The notes: generated from the sequence alone by a model not told the origin. A stretch of DNA of 64,000 nt from Saccharothrix violaceirubra (GCF_014203755.1 NZ_JACHJS010000001.1:5704001-5768000); one strand, 5' to 3'; positions 26,965 to 35,188 are shown, counted from the first letter of the stretch. Translations and numbers: made by a program.

Positions 26965-27729
26965 ATGGGCACCTTGGTCTGGCTCTTGCTGCTCGTCGTC
27001 GCCGCGGGCGGCCTCTGGTACTTCGCCACGACGCGTGCGGCGGCCCGACGTCGGGAGCTGGAGGACGCGCGGGCCGAGGCACGGCGCTGGGTCGAGCGCC
27101 TCGGCGGCCAGGTGATGAACCTGATCGGCACGGACGAAGCGTCCAAGCAGGCGCTCGCGGACGCGTCGGAACGGTTCACGGCCGCCGGCGGGCAGATGGA
27201 GTCCGCGCGCACGCTCGAGCAGTGCCGGCTGGTGACCCGGACCGCGATGGAGGGCCTGTACTACGTGCGCGCGGCCCGGACCGCGATGGGCCTCGACCCC
27301 GGTCCCGAGCTGCCGGACCTGAGCGGGCAGAGCCGGGCCGGTCGGGTGTCCGAGGACCGGGACGTCACGGTCGAGGGGCGCGGCTACGCGGCGTCCCCGC
27401 GTCCGGGTGCGCGCACGCCGCACTACTACCCCGGCGGCATGGTCGCCGGGCGGCCCGTGCCGCAGGGCTGGTACAGCGAGCCGTGGTGGAAGCCCGCGCT
27501 GGTCGCCGGCGCCTGGGGCGTGGGTACGTTCCTGCTGTTCGACGCCATGTTCTCGGGCATGGCCGGTGTCTCGCCGGACGCGTTGGACGCCGCCTACGCG
27601 GACGGGTTCGCCGACGGTTCGGCCGACGGGGGCGACTTCGGCGGTGACGCGGGCGGGGATGTCGGCGGTGACGTGGGCGGCGACTTCGGCGGGGATTTCG
27701 GGGGCGACTTCGGCGGTTTCGACTTCTGA
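26965..27729 (+). CDS. Membrane protein with Gly/Asp-repeat tail (DUF1542-like)
   Basis: 254 residues. An N-terminal membrane anchor (TLVWLLLLVVAAGGLWYF) is followed by a helical charged segment (about 25-110). A tail segment SEPWWKPALVAGAWGVGTFL then AMFSGMAGVS is probably a second membrane span. The last 40 residues are a low-complexity run of GGD/FGGD units. I recognise the DUF1542-type layout but no activity. GGGAGGG lies upstream of the ATG. The gene is followed by the left arm of a palindrome now interrupted by an IS30 element. Confidence 0.75.
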   Translation: MGTLVWLLLLVVAAGGLWYFATTRAAARRRELEDARAEARRWVERLGGQVMNLIGTDEASKQALADASERFTAAGGQMESARTLEQCRLVTRTAMEGLYYVRAARTAMGLDPGPELPDLSGQSRAGRVSEDRDVTVEGRGYAASPRPGARTPHYYPGGMVAGRPVPQGWYSEPWWKPALVAGAWGVGTFLLFDAMFSGMAGVSPDALDAAYADGFADGSADGGDFGGDAGGDVGGDVGGDFGGDFGGDFGGFDF

Positions 27730-27737
27730 CGGCTCGC

Positions 27738-27757
27738 GTGCCGAAGGCCCGGACCCC
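27738..27757. terminator. Left arm of a palindrome split by IS30
   Basis: GTGCCGAAGGCCCGGACCCC is the exact reverse complement of 29063-29082. With the two arms side by side they form a 20-bp-arm hairpin between two convergent genes, the expected site of a bidirectional terminator. The bases that follow (C-AGCTT-GGG) look like the hairpin tip. Confidence 0.65.
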
Positions 27758-27766
27758 CAGCTTGGG

Positions 27767-29053
27767 TTCTAGGAGTCGTTGCATCACTCCAGTTCAGGGG
27801 ATGCGATGGACTTTCAGATCCGGGCGGTGCGGAAGCCTCAGGGGCCTCGGAAGTTGGCTGCGGAGCGGGCCGAATACTTGCGGCTCGTGCAGCGGGGAAT
27901 GACCAACAAGCAGGCGTGCGGGCTCGTCGGGGTCAACCCGAAGACCGGCAGGCGCTGGCGTAACGGGCGTAACGCGTCTGGCAAGAACAAGGCGGCGTCA
28001 CCGATCCAGTCGGTGGCGTCGCCTTCCGCACCGTCCCGCTATCCATGCGAGGACGACCGAATCCACATCGCCGACCGGCTGCGTGAGAGGGCCACGATCC
28101 GACAGATCGCTGCCGAGCCGGGCCGGAGCCCGTCCACGGTCAGCCGGGAGATCCGTCGTAACCGTCACCCCGGCAACGGTCAGTACCGGCCACATGCCGC
28201 GCAGGCCCGCGCCGACGCCCGGCGTCCCCGCCCGAAAGAGCGCAAGTTGGCGGCCAACGCCGAGCTGCACCGGGCTGTGCGGGACCATCTGGGTCGCAGG
28301 CTCAGCCCCGAGCAGATCGCCGCCGTGCTGCGACGGGACTTTCCCGACCGGCCGGAGATGCACGTGACCCACGAGACGATCTACCAGGCCCTCTACGTGC
28401 AAGGACGTGGCGAGCTGCGTCGCGAGCTGGCTCGGGCGCTGCGCACCGGCCGCACCGTGCGCAAACCCCGTCGCCGCCCCGGACAACGACAGCCGCGGTT
28501 CATCAACCCGATGATCATGATCAGTGGGCGTCCCGCCGAGGCCGAGGACCGGGCGGTGCCCGGCCACTGGGAAGGCGACCTGATCATCGGCAAGGACAAC
28601 GCCTCCGCGATCGGCACCCTGGTCGAACGCGCCACCCGCTACGTGATGCTCGTTCATCTGCCTCACGGCCGCTCCGCCGAAGCCGTCCACGACGCTCTGA
28701 TCGATACCCTCCAGGCCCTGCCCGCCCACCTCACCCGATCTCTGACCTGGGACCAAGGCGCCGAGATGGCCAACCACGCCGCGTTCAGCCTGGCCACCGA
28801 CATCCCCGTCTACTTCTGCGACCCCGCCAGCCCCTGGCAACGCGGCTCCAACGAGAACACAAACGGTCTGTTGCGCCAGTACTTTCCCAAGGGCAGCGAC
28901 CTATCGGGGCACACACCGGAGGACCTGGTCGCGGTCGCGGCCGAACTCAACGGCCGTCCACGCAAAACGCTCGGCTGGGACACCCCAGCCGAGCGCTTGG
29001 CTAAGCTCCTGGCCGAAGCCAGTTGATCACTTGTGTTGCTACGACCCCTGGAA
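27767..29053 (+). mobile_element. Intact IS30-family insertion sequence
   Basis: Terminal inverted repeats: TTCTAGGAGTCGTTGCATCA at 27767-27786 and, on the other strand, TTCCAGGGGTCGTAGCAACA ending at 29053. They match at 17 of 21 positions when the next base is included. Nine bases lie between each repeat and the perfect 20-bp arms outside. The exact ends are uncertain because the outer arms may belong to the target or to the element. Confidence 0.8.
27806..29026 (+). CDS. IS30-family transposase
   Basis: 406-residue DDE transposase, apparently full length. N-terminal helix-turn-helix pairs are visible (RGMTNKQACGLVGVNPKTGR and then ATIRQIAAEPGRSPSTVSRE). The catalytic core carries VPGHWEGDLIIGKDN (first Asp), SLTWDQGAEM (second Asp) and PWQRGSNENTNGLL (Glu). 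The ATG at 27806 has AGGGG 6-7 nt upstream; a TTG at 27779 inside the terminal repeat is less likely. It lies between the terminal repeats with 7 nt from stop to right repeat, typical of the family. No internal stops, so it may be mobile. Confidence 0.94.
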   Translation: MDFQIRAVRKPQGPRKLAAERAEYLRLVQRGMTNKQACGLVGVNPKTGRRWRNGRNASGKNKAASPIQSVASPSAPSRYPCEDDRIHIADRLRERATIRQIAAEPGRSPSTVSREIRRNRHPGNGQYRPHAAQARADARRPRPKERKLAANAELHRAVRDHLGRRLSPEQIAAVLRRDFPDRPEMHVTHETIYQALYVQGRGELRRELARALRTGRTVRKPRRRPGQRQPRFINPMIMISGRPAEAEDRAVPGHWEGDLIIGKDNASAIGTLVERATRYVMLVHLPHGRSAEAVHDALIDTLQALPAHLTRSLTWDQGAEMANHAAFSLATDIPVYFCDPASPWQRGSNENTNGLLRQYFPKGSDLSGHTPEDLVAVAAELNGRPRKTLGWDTPAERLAKLLAEAS

Positions 29054-29062
29054 TCCGCCCCA

Positions 29063-29082
29063 GGGGTCCGGGCCTTCGGCAC
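29063..29082. terminator. Right arm of the palindrome split by IS30
   Basis: GGGGTCCGGGCCTTCGGCAC, exact reverse complement of 27738-27757. It lies 3' of the immunity gene on the minus strand. Confidence 0.65.
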
Positions 29083-29140
29083 GGGGTGTCCGAGTGCGTG
29101 TTTCAGGGTGCCTGAATGCGTATCTCAGGGTGCCTGGGTG
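29083..29140 (-). repeat. Dispersed intergenic repeat, degenerate site
   Basis: On the minus strand two diverged units (GATACGCATTCAGGCACC and AACACGCACTCGGACACC) match the repeat at 35.1 and 45.3 kb. The block runs into the last codons and stop of the immunity gene. Confidence 0.6.
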
Positions 29141-29940
29141 GAGGACTCGCGGGCGCGGCGGGCTAGGGCGTCGGACAGGGCGCAGCGGACCTCGTCGTTC
29201 GCGACGGACGCGAGGTAGTCGGCGTAGCGCAGGCTCACCGGGCCGGTGCCGCGGGCGACGATCGCGACCAGCCGCAGGAGCACGGACGGGGACGTGTCCA
29301 CGCGCATCAGGTCACCGCCCAGGGCGACGGCGAGGCGTTCGTCGTACGGTGTCACGGCGGCGGCGAGGTCGGCCGACTGGGCGGCCAGGTCGAACGACGG
29401 GCGCGGGCCCTCGGTCAGGGTGTGGATGCCCTGCCGGACGGCGGACGCGACGTCGTCCGCCACGAAAGGCAGCACGCGGGCGTCCAGCGCGTGGGCCAAC
29501 CGCCAGTCGAAGTACTCGGTGTCGCTCACGCGCAACAACGCCCGCAGCGCGGTCAGCCGCGCCGGTTCGGTGCCTTTCGCGACGGCGAAGTCCTCGGATG
29601 CCCCGACGGCGTGCGCGAGGTGCGCGAACGTCTCGTCGACCGAGTACTTGCGGTCGATCAGCTCGTCCCGCCACACGACCTCCCCCGGCGACGCGGCGGC
29701 GTCCACCACGGCCTGGTAGCCGGCGGGCTCGCCCCACGTCGTCAGCGCGCAGCACGCCAGGAAGCGGTCGTACGCCGACGCCTCGGGGGCGGCGAGCAGG
29801 TCGGTCAGCGGTGCGACCCGAGCCACGTAGCGTCCGTCGTCGAACGCCGCGTTGATCACCTCGTCCGGGTCGTCGACCGACTGCCCGTCGAAGTCCGTGT
29901 ACAGCAACTCCCGCACGGAGTCCCCCCAGGGATCAGACAT
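29125..29940 (-). CDS. Putative immunity protein of the adjacent toxin
   Basis: 271 residues, mostly helical, no signal peptide or membrane span. It starts at ATG 29940, overlapping the toxin stop by 8 nt (ATGTCTGA), the tight coupling usual for toxin-immunity pairs. The sequence is related to the gene at 33272-33937: both begin with a LL(Y/F)xDxDG segment followed by a P-D-x-VI motif and share LA(C/V)xALxTWGEP. The HEAT-like helical look suits an immunity protein. Function is inferred from position and the paralog; the fold family is not identified. Confidence 0.65.
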   Translation of the reverse strand: MSDPWGDSVRELLYTDFDGQSVDDPDEVINAAFDDGRYVARVAPLTDLLAAPEASAYDRFLACCALTTWGEPAGYQAVVDAAASPGEVVWRDELIDRKYSVDETFAHLAHAVGASEDFAVAKGTEPARLTALRALLRVSDTEYFDWRLAHALDARVLPFVADDVASAVRQGIHTLTEGPRPSFDLAAQSADLAAAVTPYDERLAVALGGDLMRVDTSPSVLLRLVAIVARGTGPVSLRYADYLASVANDEVRCALSDALARRARESSTQAP

Positions 29941-31612
29941 CGTAAGGACCGTGGACGTACTCGGCCGGCACCACGCCCTTGATCAACCACTCGCCGTCGC
30001 GGCGTGAGTTGAGGATGCCCTGGACGCGGCCCGTGAACGAGTCGAGCTTGCCCTTGGACAGGCCGAGTCCTTCCGCGAACGCGCGCACCTGGTCGGGCGT
30101 GGCGTCGTTCGGCAGGGTGATCTCGACCGGGCGACCGGCGATGCGGTCCACCTCGCCCTGCAACGACGCCTCGACCTTGGCCGGGGGCAGGATCTCCACG
30201 CCCTTCAGCTTGCCGGAGTCGATGTCGGCCTGGAGCCGCTCGTGGTCGAGGTGGATCTCCTTGTTGCCGTACAGCTTGGCGTCGGCACCTTGGACGCTGA
30301 ACGACGTGTAAGGGCTGTTCTCCTTGGCCACCTTGTTCTTGCCGCCCAACACGTGCTGCCACGGCTTGGTGTCGCCCTTGGGGTTGGCGGGCACGAGGTT
30401 GCCGTGCTCGTCGAGGTGCGACTTGCGCAGGCCCTTGGGGCTGATGGGGTTCGGGAAGTCGTCGTCCCGCCGGATGATCTTGGGGCCGGAGCCGCCGCTC
30501 GACACGGGAGTGGTGGGCGGCGTGGTGGCGCCTGACGGGGTGGTGGTGCCGCTGTGCACGGTGGGAGGTGGGGTGACCGGCGTTCCGGACGGGGTGGTCG
30601 TGCCGGATGGAGTGGTCGTGCCGGACCCGTGCACTACGGGCGGTGTGGACACCGGCGACCCCGACGGGACGGTCGCACCGGACGGCGTGGTCGTGCCGGT
30701 GCCGTGCACGGTCGGCGGTGTGGACACTGGCGCACCGCCGGTGGGTGCGGCGGACGGCGTGGTGGTCGTGCCGCCGTGCGGCGTGACCGGAGTCGTCGAC
30801 GGCGTGCGCACGGGGGCCGGCGGGGCGTGCGGCGTGGCGGACGAGGGGCGGCGCAGGTTCCGCACGCCCTGCTTGATCAGGTTCCACAGCTCGTCCAGGC
30901 GGCCGAGCAGCGGGCGCAGCTTCGCGATCGAGCGCAGCAGCAGCGTGATCTTGTCCGCGATCTTCGCGACCCACGACGAGATGATCGCCACGACCGACGC
31001 GACCACGTGCGGCGTCGCGAACCCGAGCGTGACCGCCTCCTCGGCCAGCCACTGCGGGATGCGTGCGACCAACGTGGCCACGCACGCGGCGATCAGGTCC
31101 CGCACCAGTCCGCGCACCATGCCGACCAACGCGCCGCTGGTCTGCACGATCGTCCCGACGATACCGGAGCACCGGGCGGCACCCGCCAGGTGCTCGGCCT
31201 GCGCGGACGCGGAGGCCCGGTACGCGTCCGCGGTCGACCCCGTCCAGCCCGCCGTGCCATTGGCGACCTCGGTGACGAAGTCCTGGCGGGCCCGGTCGAC
31301 GGCCTGTGCCACGTTGCGCCACGTGCCCGCGTACGCCGCGATCTGGTCGGCGTCGCCCGCCAGCCAGTTCAACGCGTCCCGTAGCGGTGCGACGTGCTCG
31401 ATGATCCACGAGATCGCGTACTGGACCAGCGTGCCCAACGGGTCCAGCGCGGCCGACAGCGTCTCCAGCCCGTAGGCCGCGCCGCCGATGGCCTGCTCGA
31501 CCCACGTGCCGCCGTTGAGCGCGCGGTCGAGGTCGACGGCGGCCTCGACGATCCCGATGCCGGTGTAGTCGGTGGTGGAGTCCTGCCGGGCGACGACGAG
31601 CGGGTTGCTCAT
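29933..31612 (-). CDS. Type VII-linked polymorphic toxin, ART-like C-terminus
   Basis: 559 residues in three parts. Residues 1-250 are helical with a WXG-like turn (AGWTGSTADAYRASASAQAE), the type of N-terminus exported by ESX/type VII systems. About 270-375 is a Thr/Ser/Pro/Gly linker with repeats such as VHGSGTTTPSG. From about 376 a compact polar domain follows, with WQHVLGG, SPYTSFS (433-439) and a C-terminal EWLIKGVVPAEYV segment. The S-T-S-like motif and the ending resemble ADP-ribosyltransferase toxins; that is a tentative reading. ATG at 31612 overlaps the EspC-like gene stop (ATGA). No ESX core genes lie in this window. Confidence 0.7.
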   Translation of the reverse strand: MSNPLVVARQDSTTDYTGIGIVEAAVDLDRALNGGTWVEQAIGGAAYGLETLSAALDPLGTLVQYAISWIIEHVAPLRDALNWLAGDADQIAAYAGTWRNVAQAVDRARQDFVTEVANGTAGWTGSTADAYRASASAQAEHLAGAARCSGIVGTIVQTSGALVGMVRGLVRDLIAACVATLVARIPQWLAEEAVTLGFATPHVVASVVAIISSWVAKIADKITLLLRSIAKLRPLLGRLDELWNLIKQGVRNLRRPSSATPHAPPAPVRTPSTTPVTPHGGTTTTPSAAPTGGAPVSTPPTVHGTGTTTPSGATVPSGSPVSTPPVVHGSGTTTPSGTTTPSGTPVTPPPTVHSGTTTPSGATTPPTTPVSSGGSGPKIIRRDDDFPNPISPKGLRKSHLDEHGNLVPANPKGDTKPWQHVLGGKNKVAKENSPYTSFSVQGADAKLYGNKEIHLDHERLQADIDSGKLKGVEILPPAKVEASLQGEVDRIAGRPVEITLPNDATPDQVRAFAEGLGLSKGKLDSFTGRVQGILNSRRDGEWLIKGVVPAEYVHGPYDV

Positions 31613-31917
31613 TCGGCACCGCCGCGGAAGACGGCCCGGTTGGCCTGCTCGACGCCTTCGTAGTCGGTCGCGGTGACGCGGACGCCGGTGACCGTGGCGT
31701 CGACCGCGTTCGCGCACTCGGCGATGGACGACACTCCCGCCGACCCGATCAAGGTCATCATCGGCGGCAGCATCATGCAGATCTTCCCGTACGCCGCACC
31801 GGACAGGCCCACCTGACCGGCGGCGTCCAGCGCCTGGTCGAGCGTGTCCTTGATGCCGCGCAGGCGGTCGGCGTGACCTCGTAATTCCTCGACGAGGACC
31901 TCGTACCCCTCGCTCAT
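31609..31917 (-). CDS. EspC/WXG100-like type VII secretion partner
   Basis: 102-residue helical protein (MSEGYEVLVEELRGHADRLR onward) of the ESX-associated, EspC-like class, with a central Gly-rich turn near GLSGAAYGKI in place of a strict WXG and no signal peptide. Such small helical-hairpin proteins are co-exported with, or serve as partners for, LXG/PPE-like toxins. ATG at 31917; its stop overlaps the toxin start by ATGA, and it follows the YbaB-like gene by 13 nt, so all are one transcription unit. Confidence 0.75.
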   Translation of the reverse strand: MSEGYEVLVEELRGHADRLRGIKDTLDQALDAAGQVGLSGAAYGKICMMLPPMMTLIGSAGVSSIAECANAVDATVTGVRVTATDYEGVEQANRAVFRGGAE

Positions 31918-31930
31918 GGCACCTACCCCC

Positions 31931-32422
31931 TCACTCGGTGACCGACGGGCCGTCCCAGTCCTCGTCGTCGGGCGCGGTCCTCCGGGACGGCGGCGGCGCC
32001 GACGGGCGGACCTGGTCGGCCCACGGCGGCACGTCCGCCTTCGGTTCCGGAAAACGGCGCTCGTACGACGAGACCAGGGCCTGCGCGGTTCCCGGCTCGA
32101 CGATGCCGGCCTCGGCCACCGCTTCGGCCACCGCGCCGGAGATCCGCGACTGGGCGCGGCGCATCGTGGCCATGATCGACGCGGCCAGCGAGGCGCCGCC
32201 CACCTCGCGGGACTTGTCGGAGATCTCCAACTCGCGCAACGCGCCCGTGGCGTCCACGGTCAGCCGGACGAGCCCGTCGCGCGACACCTCGCGGATCGTC
32301 ACGTCCGCGACCCGGCGGTTGAGGTCCTGGTACCGCTCGGCCTTCTTCGCCACGCCTTCGGCCCAGCGTGCGATCTCCTGCTCAGTGCGCACCTCGTCGG
32401 TGCCGAACACCGGATCGGTCAC
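31931..32422 (-). CDS. YbaB/EbfC-family DNA-binding-like protein
   Basis: 163 residues. The core (about 10-115) has the YbaB/EbfC alpha-beta-alpha pattern: a long first helix (EQEIARWAEGVAKKAERYQD), a strand region RLTVDATGALRELEIS, and a second long helix from SLAASIMATMRRAQSRI. An acidic Pro-rich tail follows. Short YbaB-like proteins often sit directly before WXG100/EspC-like genes in actinobacteria, as here. GTG start at 32422. DNA binding is a family property, not shown here. Confidence 0.75.
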   Translation of the reverse strand: MTDPVFGTDEVRTEQEIARWAEGVAKKAERYQDLNRRVADVTIREVSRDGLVRLTVDATGALRELEISDKSREVGGASLAASIMATMRRAQSRISGAVAEAVAEAGIVEPGTAQALVSSYERRFPEPKADVPPWADQVRPSAPPPSRRTAPDDEDWDGPSVTE

Positions 32423-32475
32423 GTGCCAACGCCCCCTATCGTCTTCACGAGCAGTCGTTCGACGGGCGCGTTCCG

Positions 32476-33279
32476 TTAGCCCGATTGGCAGGACGGGCAC
32501 CAGAAGAGGTTGCGCCCGGCGAGTTCGGCGGTGGCCACGGGTGTCGAGCACACCAGGCACGGCAGGCCCGCACGCCGGTACACGTAGACCTCGCCGCCGT
32601 GCCGGTCCTGCCGGGGCGCGCGGCCGGTGACCTCGGGCAGGTGCTCGGGCCGGACCGTGTCGATGCGGCCGACGCGCACGCCCGCGCGCATGAGCACGAC
32701 CAGGTCCTGCCACAGCGCGTCCCACTGCTTCGAGGTGATCTTCCGGCCCTCGGTGGTCGGCGGAACGCCGTGGCGGAACAGGACTTCGGCCCGATATACG
32801 TTCCCGACGCCGGCGAGCACTTTCTGGTCCATCAGCAGCACGGCGATCGACTGGCGGGACTTCGCGATCCGCGCGTACGCCTCGGCGGGCTTGGCGTCGC
32901 GGCGCAGCGGATCCGGGCCGAGTCGGGACTTGAGGGCGCGCACCTCGTCGGCGGTGAGGACCTCGCACGCGGTCGGGCCGCGCAGGTCCGTCCAGTGCGT
33001 GGGGCCGACGAGCCGCATGCGCACCTGGCCGACGGGGTCGGTGGTCGGCAATTCGTGTTCGGCGAACGTGCCGTAGAGGCCGAGGTGGACGTGCACGGTC
33101 GCGTCCGGGCCGTAGACGTGGAACAGGTGCTTGCCGTGGGCTTCGGCGCGGACGAGCACGCGACCGTCGACCAAGTCGGCGGCGAACCGCTCCTGCGGGC
33201 TGGCCACGCGCACGACCGAGCCCGCGTACCGGCGCTGGTGCAGCCGCGCGAGGCGGTGCAGGGTGTGGCCTTCAGGCAC
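32476..33279 (-). CDS. nei2: Fpg/Nei-family DNA glycosylase (Nei2-like)
   Basis: 267-residue base-excision-repair glycosylase/AP lyase for oxidised bases. Begins MPEGHT, giving the catalytic N-terminal Pro and Glu characteristic of endonuclease VIII types. GKHLFHVY carries the family Lys, VHVHLGLYG is the conserved strand, and the H2TH region includes VLAGVGNVYRAEVLFRHGV. The C-terminal zinc finger is complete: CLVC and CPSC spaced as in Fpg. GTG start overlaps the upstream stop by 8 nt (GTGCCTGA). Its position next to rpiB matches mycobacterial nei2 (Rv2464c). Confidence 0.94.
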   Translation of the reverse strand: MPEGHTLHRLARLHQRRYAGSVVRVASPQERFAADLVDGRVLVRAEAHGKHLFHVYGPDATVHVHLGLYGTFAEHELPTTDPVGQVRMRLVGPTHWTDLRGPTACEVLTADEVRALKSRLGPDPLRRDAKPAEAYARIAKSRQSIAVLLMDQKVLAGVGNVYRAEVLFRHGVPPTTEGRKITSKQWDALWQDLVVLMRAGVRVGRIDTVRPEHLPEVTGRAPRQDRHGGEVYVYRRAGLPCLVCSTPVATAELAGRNLFWCPSCQSG

Positions 33280-33937
33280 GGAACGGCACCACCGGGGACA
33301 GGTGCGTGCGCACGATCATGCGCCGGTCGGTGGCCAGCAGGCGCTCGGCGAGGTCCACGGCGCGTTCGCGGTCGTAACCGGCCAGAACGGTGATCAGGTC
33401 GGCGAGCTGGAGTTCGACGTCGAAGTCGGTGCGCTCGACGCCGATCGCCGCGCCGACCGCGTCCGCCAGCGCGTCGGCGACCAGCGGGTCGTCCGCCGCG
33501 TACCGCAGCTGCCAGCCGAAGTACAGGTCGCCGGCCCGGGCGAGCAGCGCGCGGACGGCGTCGAGCCGGTGGTTCTCCCCACCCGCGACGACCGCGAACG
33601 TGCGGCCCTCGGCCACGGCACCGGCGATCGTGGGGAACGTGGTGTCCCGGCCTTCGACGTCCTTGAACATGCCGAACCACTCGGTGTCCCGGCCCTCGCG
33701 TGCGACCCGCTCCACGATCGGGTACGCCTCGGGTTCGCCCCACGTGGCGAGCGCCACCACCGCGAGGTAGCGGTGGTAGCGCTCGGTGGACTCGGCGAGC
33801 ACCCGCTTGAGCGCGGGGACCCGTTCGAGGTAGCGCGGCTCGGTCGCCGCGCCGTCGATGACCGTGTCCGGCTCGGTCGAGTACTCGCCGTCGACGTCGC
33901 GGAACAGCAGGTCGCGGATCGTCAGGTCCGGGGTCAT
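33272..33937 (-). CDS. Orphan immunity-like protein, paralog of 29125-29940
   Basis: 221 residues, all helical by appearance. IRDLLFRDVDGEYSTEPDTV and VALATWGEPEAYPIVERVAR match segments of the immunity protein downstream of the toxin, in the same order. It is wedged between rpiB and nei2, sharing 1 nt with the rpiB stop and 8 nt with the nei2 start, and no toxin is attached. It could be a relic or spare immunity gene that protects against a related toxin, or a housekeeping protein from which the immunity gene derived. Function not known. Confidence 0.65.
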   Translation of the reverse strand: MTPDLTIRDLLFRDVDGEYSTEPDTVIDGAATEPRYLERVPALKRVLAESTERYHRYLAVVALATWGEPEAYPIVERVAREGRDTEWFGMFKDVEGRDTTFPTIAGAVAEGRTFAVVAGGENHRLDAVRALLARAGDLYFGWQLRYAADDPLVADALADAVGAAIGVERTDFDVELQLADLITVLAGYDRERAVDLAERLLATDRRMIVRTHLSPVVPFRA

Positions 33938-34422
33938 CAGGGCAGCTTCGGCGCCTCGCCGCTGCTCTCGTACGCGGTGAGCAGGCCGATGCGACGGGCG
34001 TGGCGCGGCTCGGTCGAGAACGGGGTGGCCAGGAACGCCTCGACGATCGCCGTGGCCTCCTCGGTGCTGTGCATCCGGGCACCGAGACCGATCAGCTGGG
34101 CGTTGTTGTGCTCGCGGGCCAGGCGGGCGATCTCGACGCTGTACGCGAGCGCGGCACGGGCGCCCGGCACCTTGTTCGCGGCGATCTGCTCGCCGTTGCC
34201 GGAACCGCCGATCACCACGCCGAGGCTGCCCTCGTCGGCGACCACCCGGCGGGCGGCCTCGATGCAGAACGGCGGGTAGTCGTCCTCGGCGTCGTAGACC
34301 GCCGGGCCGACGTCGACCACGTCGTGTCCGGAGGCGGCCAGGTGGTCGGCGAGGTGGGCCTTCAACTCGAAGCCCGCATGGTCGGATGCCAGGTAAACAC
34401 GCACGTCGGGGGAGTCTGCCAT
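33937..34422 (-). CDS. rpiB: Ribose-5-phosphate isomerase B
   Basis: 161-residue RpiB, interconverting ribose-5-P and ribulose-5-P in the pentose phosphate pathway. Family marks: VYLASDHAGFELKAHLADHL near residue 8, DDYPPF, the anion-binding GGSGNGEQIAANKV (actinobacterial form without the Cys found in E. coli RpiB), and EHNNAQLIGLGARM. Start MADSPDVRV at 34422. First gene of a minus-strand run that continues through nei2 to the toxin-immunity cassette. Confidence 0.95.
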   Translation of the reverse strand: MADSPDVRVYLASDHAGFELKAHLADHLAASGHDVVDVGPAVYDAEDDYPPFCIEAARRVVADEGSLGVVIGGSGNGEQIAANKVPGARAALAYSVEIARLAREHNNAQLIGLGARMHSTEEATAIVEAFLATPFSTEPRHARRIGLLTAYESSGEAPKLP

Positions 34423-34432
34423 CCTTGGTCCG

Positions 34433-35140
34433 GTGTTCGGACAAGAGGGTTCCCTGGTGCGGTTGGAGTGGGGCGGCGAGGGCGTCGCCGCGCTGGGCGG
34501 GCTGTGTGCCGTCCTCGTGGTCGTGGACGTGTTGTCGTTCAGCACGTCGGTGGACATCGCGGTCGGGCGGGGTGCGTCCGTGCGGCCGGTGCGGTGGGCG
34601 GATCGGGAGCAGGCCGCGTCGTACCCCTCCTGGTCCTTGCGGCCGTCCTCGCTGGTCGACCTGCCCCGCGGCACCGAACTCGATCTCGCCTCGCCCAACG
34701 GGGCGACGTTGTCGGCTTTGGCGGCGGGGACCGGGTCGCACGTACTCGTGGGGTGCCTGCGCAACGCGGGGGCGGTGGCGCGGGCGGCACGGACGTTGGC
34801 GGCCGGCGGGCCGATCGGGGTGATCGCGGCGGGCGAGCGGTGGGGGGTGGACGTCAACAGTCCGGGTACGGCGTACCTCGGGCCGTTGCGGCCGGCGGTG
34901 GAGGACCAGTTGGGGGCCGGGGCCGTGGTGGCCGGGTTGCTGGGGTACGGGTCGGCTTCGGTGGAGGCGGCTTTGGCCGCGGATCTCTATTCGCGGTCTT
35001 CGGTGGTGGATGTGTTGCATGGGTGTGTGTCGGGGCGTGAGTTGATCACGGCTGGGCATGCGGGGGATGTGGAGTTGGCTGCCGCGGTGGACGTGAGTGC
35101 CGCTGTTCCCCGCCTGGTGGACGGGCTCCTCCGCTCCTGA
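34433..35140 (+). CDS. 2-phosphosulfolactate phosphatase family (ComB-like)
   Basis: 235-residue ComB-type phosphatase; in archaea ComB makes sulfolactate for coenzyme M, while in bacteria the substrate is usually unknown. Marks seen: VVVDVLSFSTSVDIAVGRGA near residue 29, LASPNGATLSALAAGTG, LVGCLRNAGAVARA and IGVIAAGERWG. GTG start at 34433, divergent from rpiB with only 10 nt between starts, so the two promoters must overlap the coding ends. A dispersed repeat follows 4 nt after its stop. Confidence 0.88.
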   Translation: MFGQEGSLVRLEWGGEGVAALGGLCAVLVVVDVLSFSTSVDIAVGRGASVRPVRWADREQAASYPSWSLRPSSLVDLPRGTELDLASPNGATLSALAAGTGSHVLVGCLRNAGAVARAARTLAAGGPIGVIAAGERWGVDVNSPGTAYLGPLRPAVEDQLGAGAVVAGLLGYGSASVEAALAADLYSRSSVVDVLHGCVSGRELITAGHAGDVELAAAVDVSAAVPRLVDGLLRS

Positions 35141-35144
35141 GTTT

Positions 35145-35188
35145 CGCGAGTTATGCGTTCAGACACCGTGAGTTGTGCGTTGGGGCAC
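35145..35188 (+). repeat. Dispersed intergenic repeat, two direct units
   Basis: Two head-to-tail units: GAGTTATGCGTTCAGACACC at 35148-35167 and GTGAGTTGTGCGTTGGGGCA at 35168-35187. Same family as 45304-45399 and 29083-29140. It begins 4 nt after the ComB-like stop. Confidence 0.75.

Noticed and set aside
27779..27805. TTG start extending the intact transposase by 9 codons
   Set aside because: It falls inside the terminal inverted repeat, while the ATG at 27806 has a good AGGGG ribosome site.
30530..30800. CRISPR-like regular repeats
   Set aside because: The periodicity is the Thr/Pro/Gly linker coding repeat of the toxin, with no constant repeat/spacer structure.
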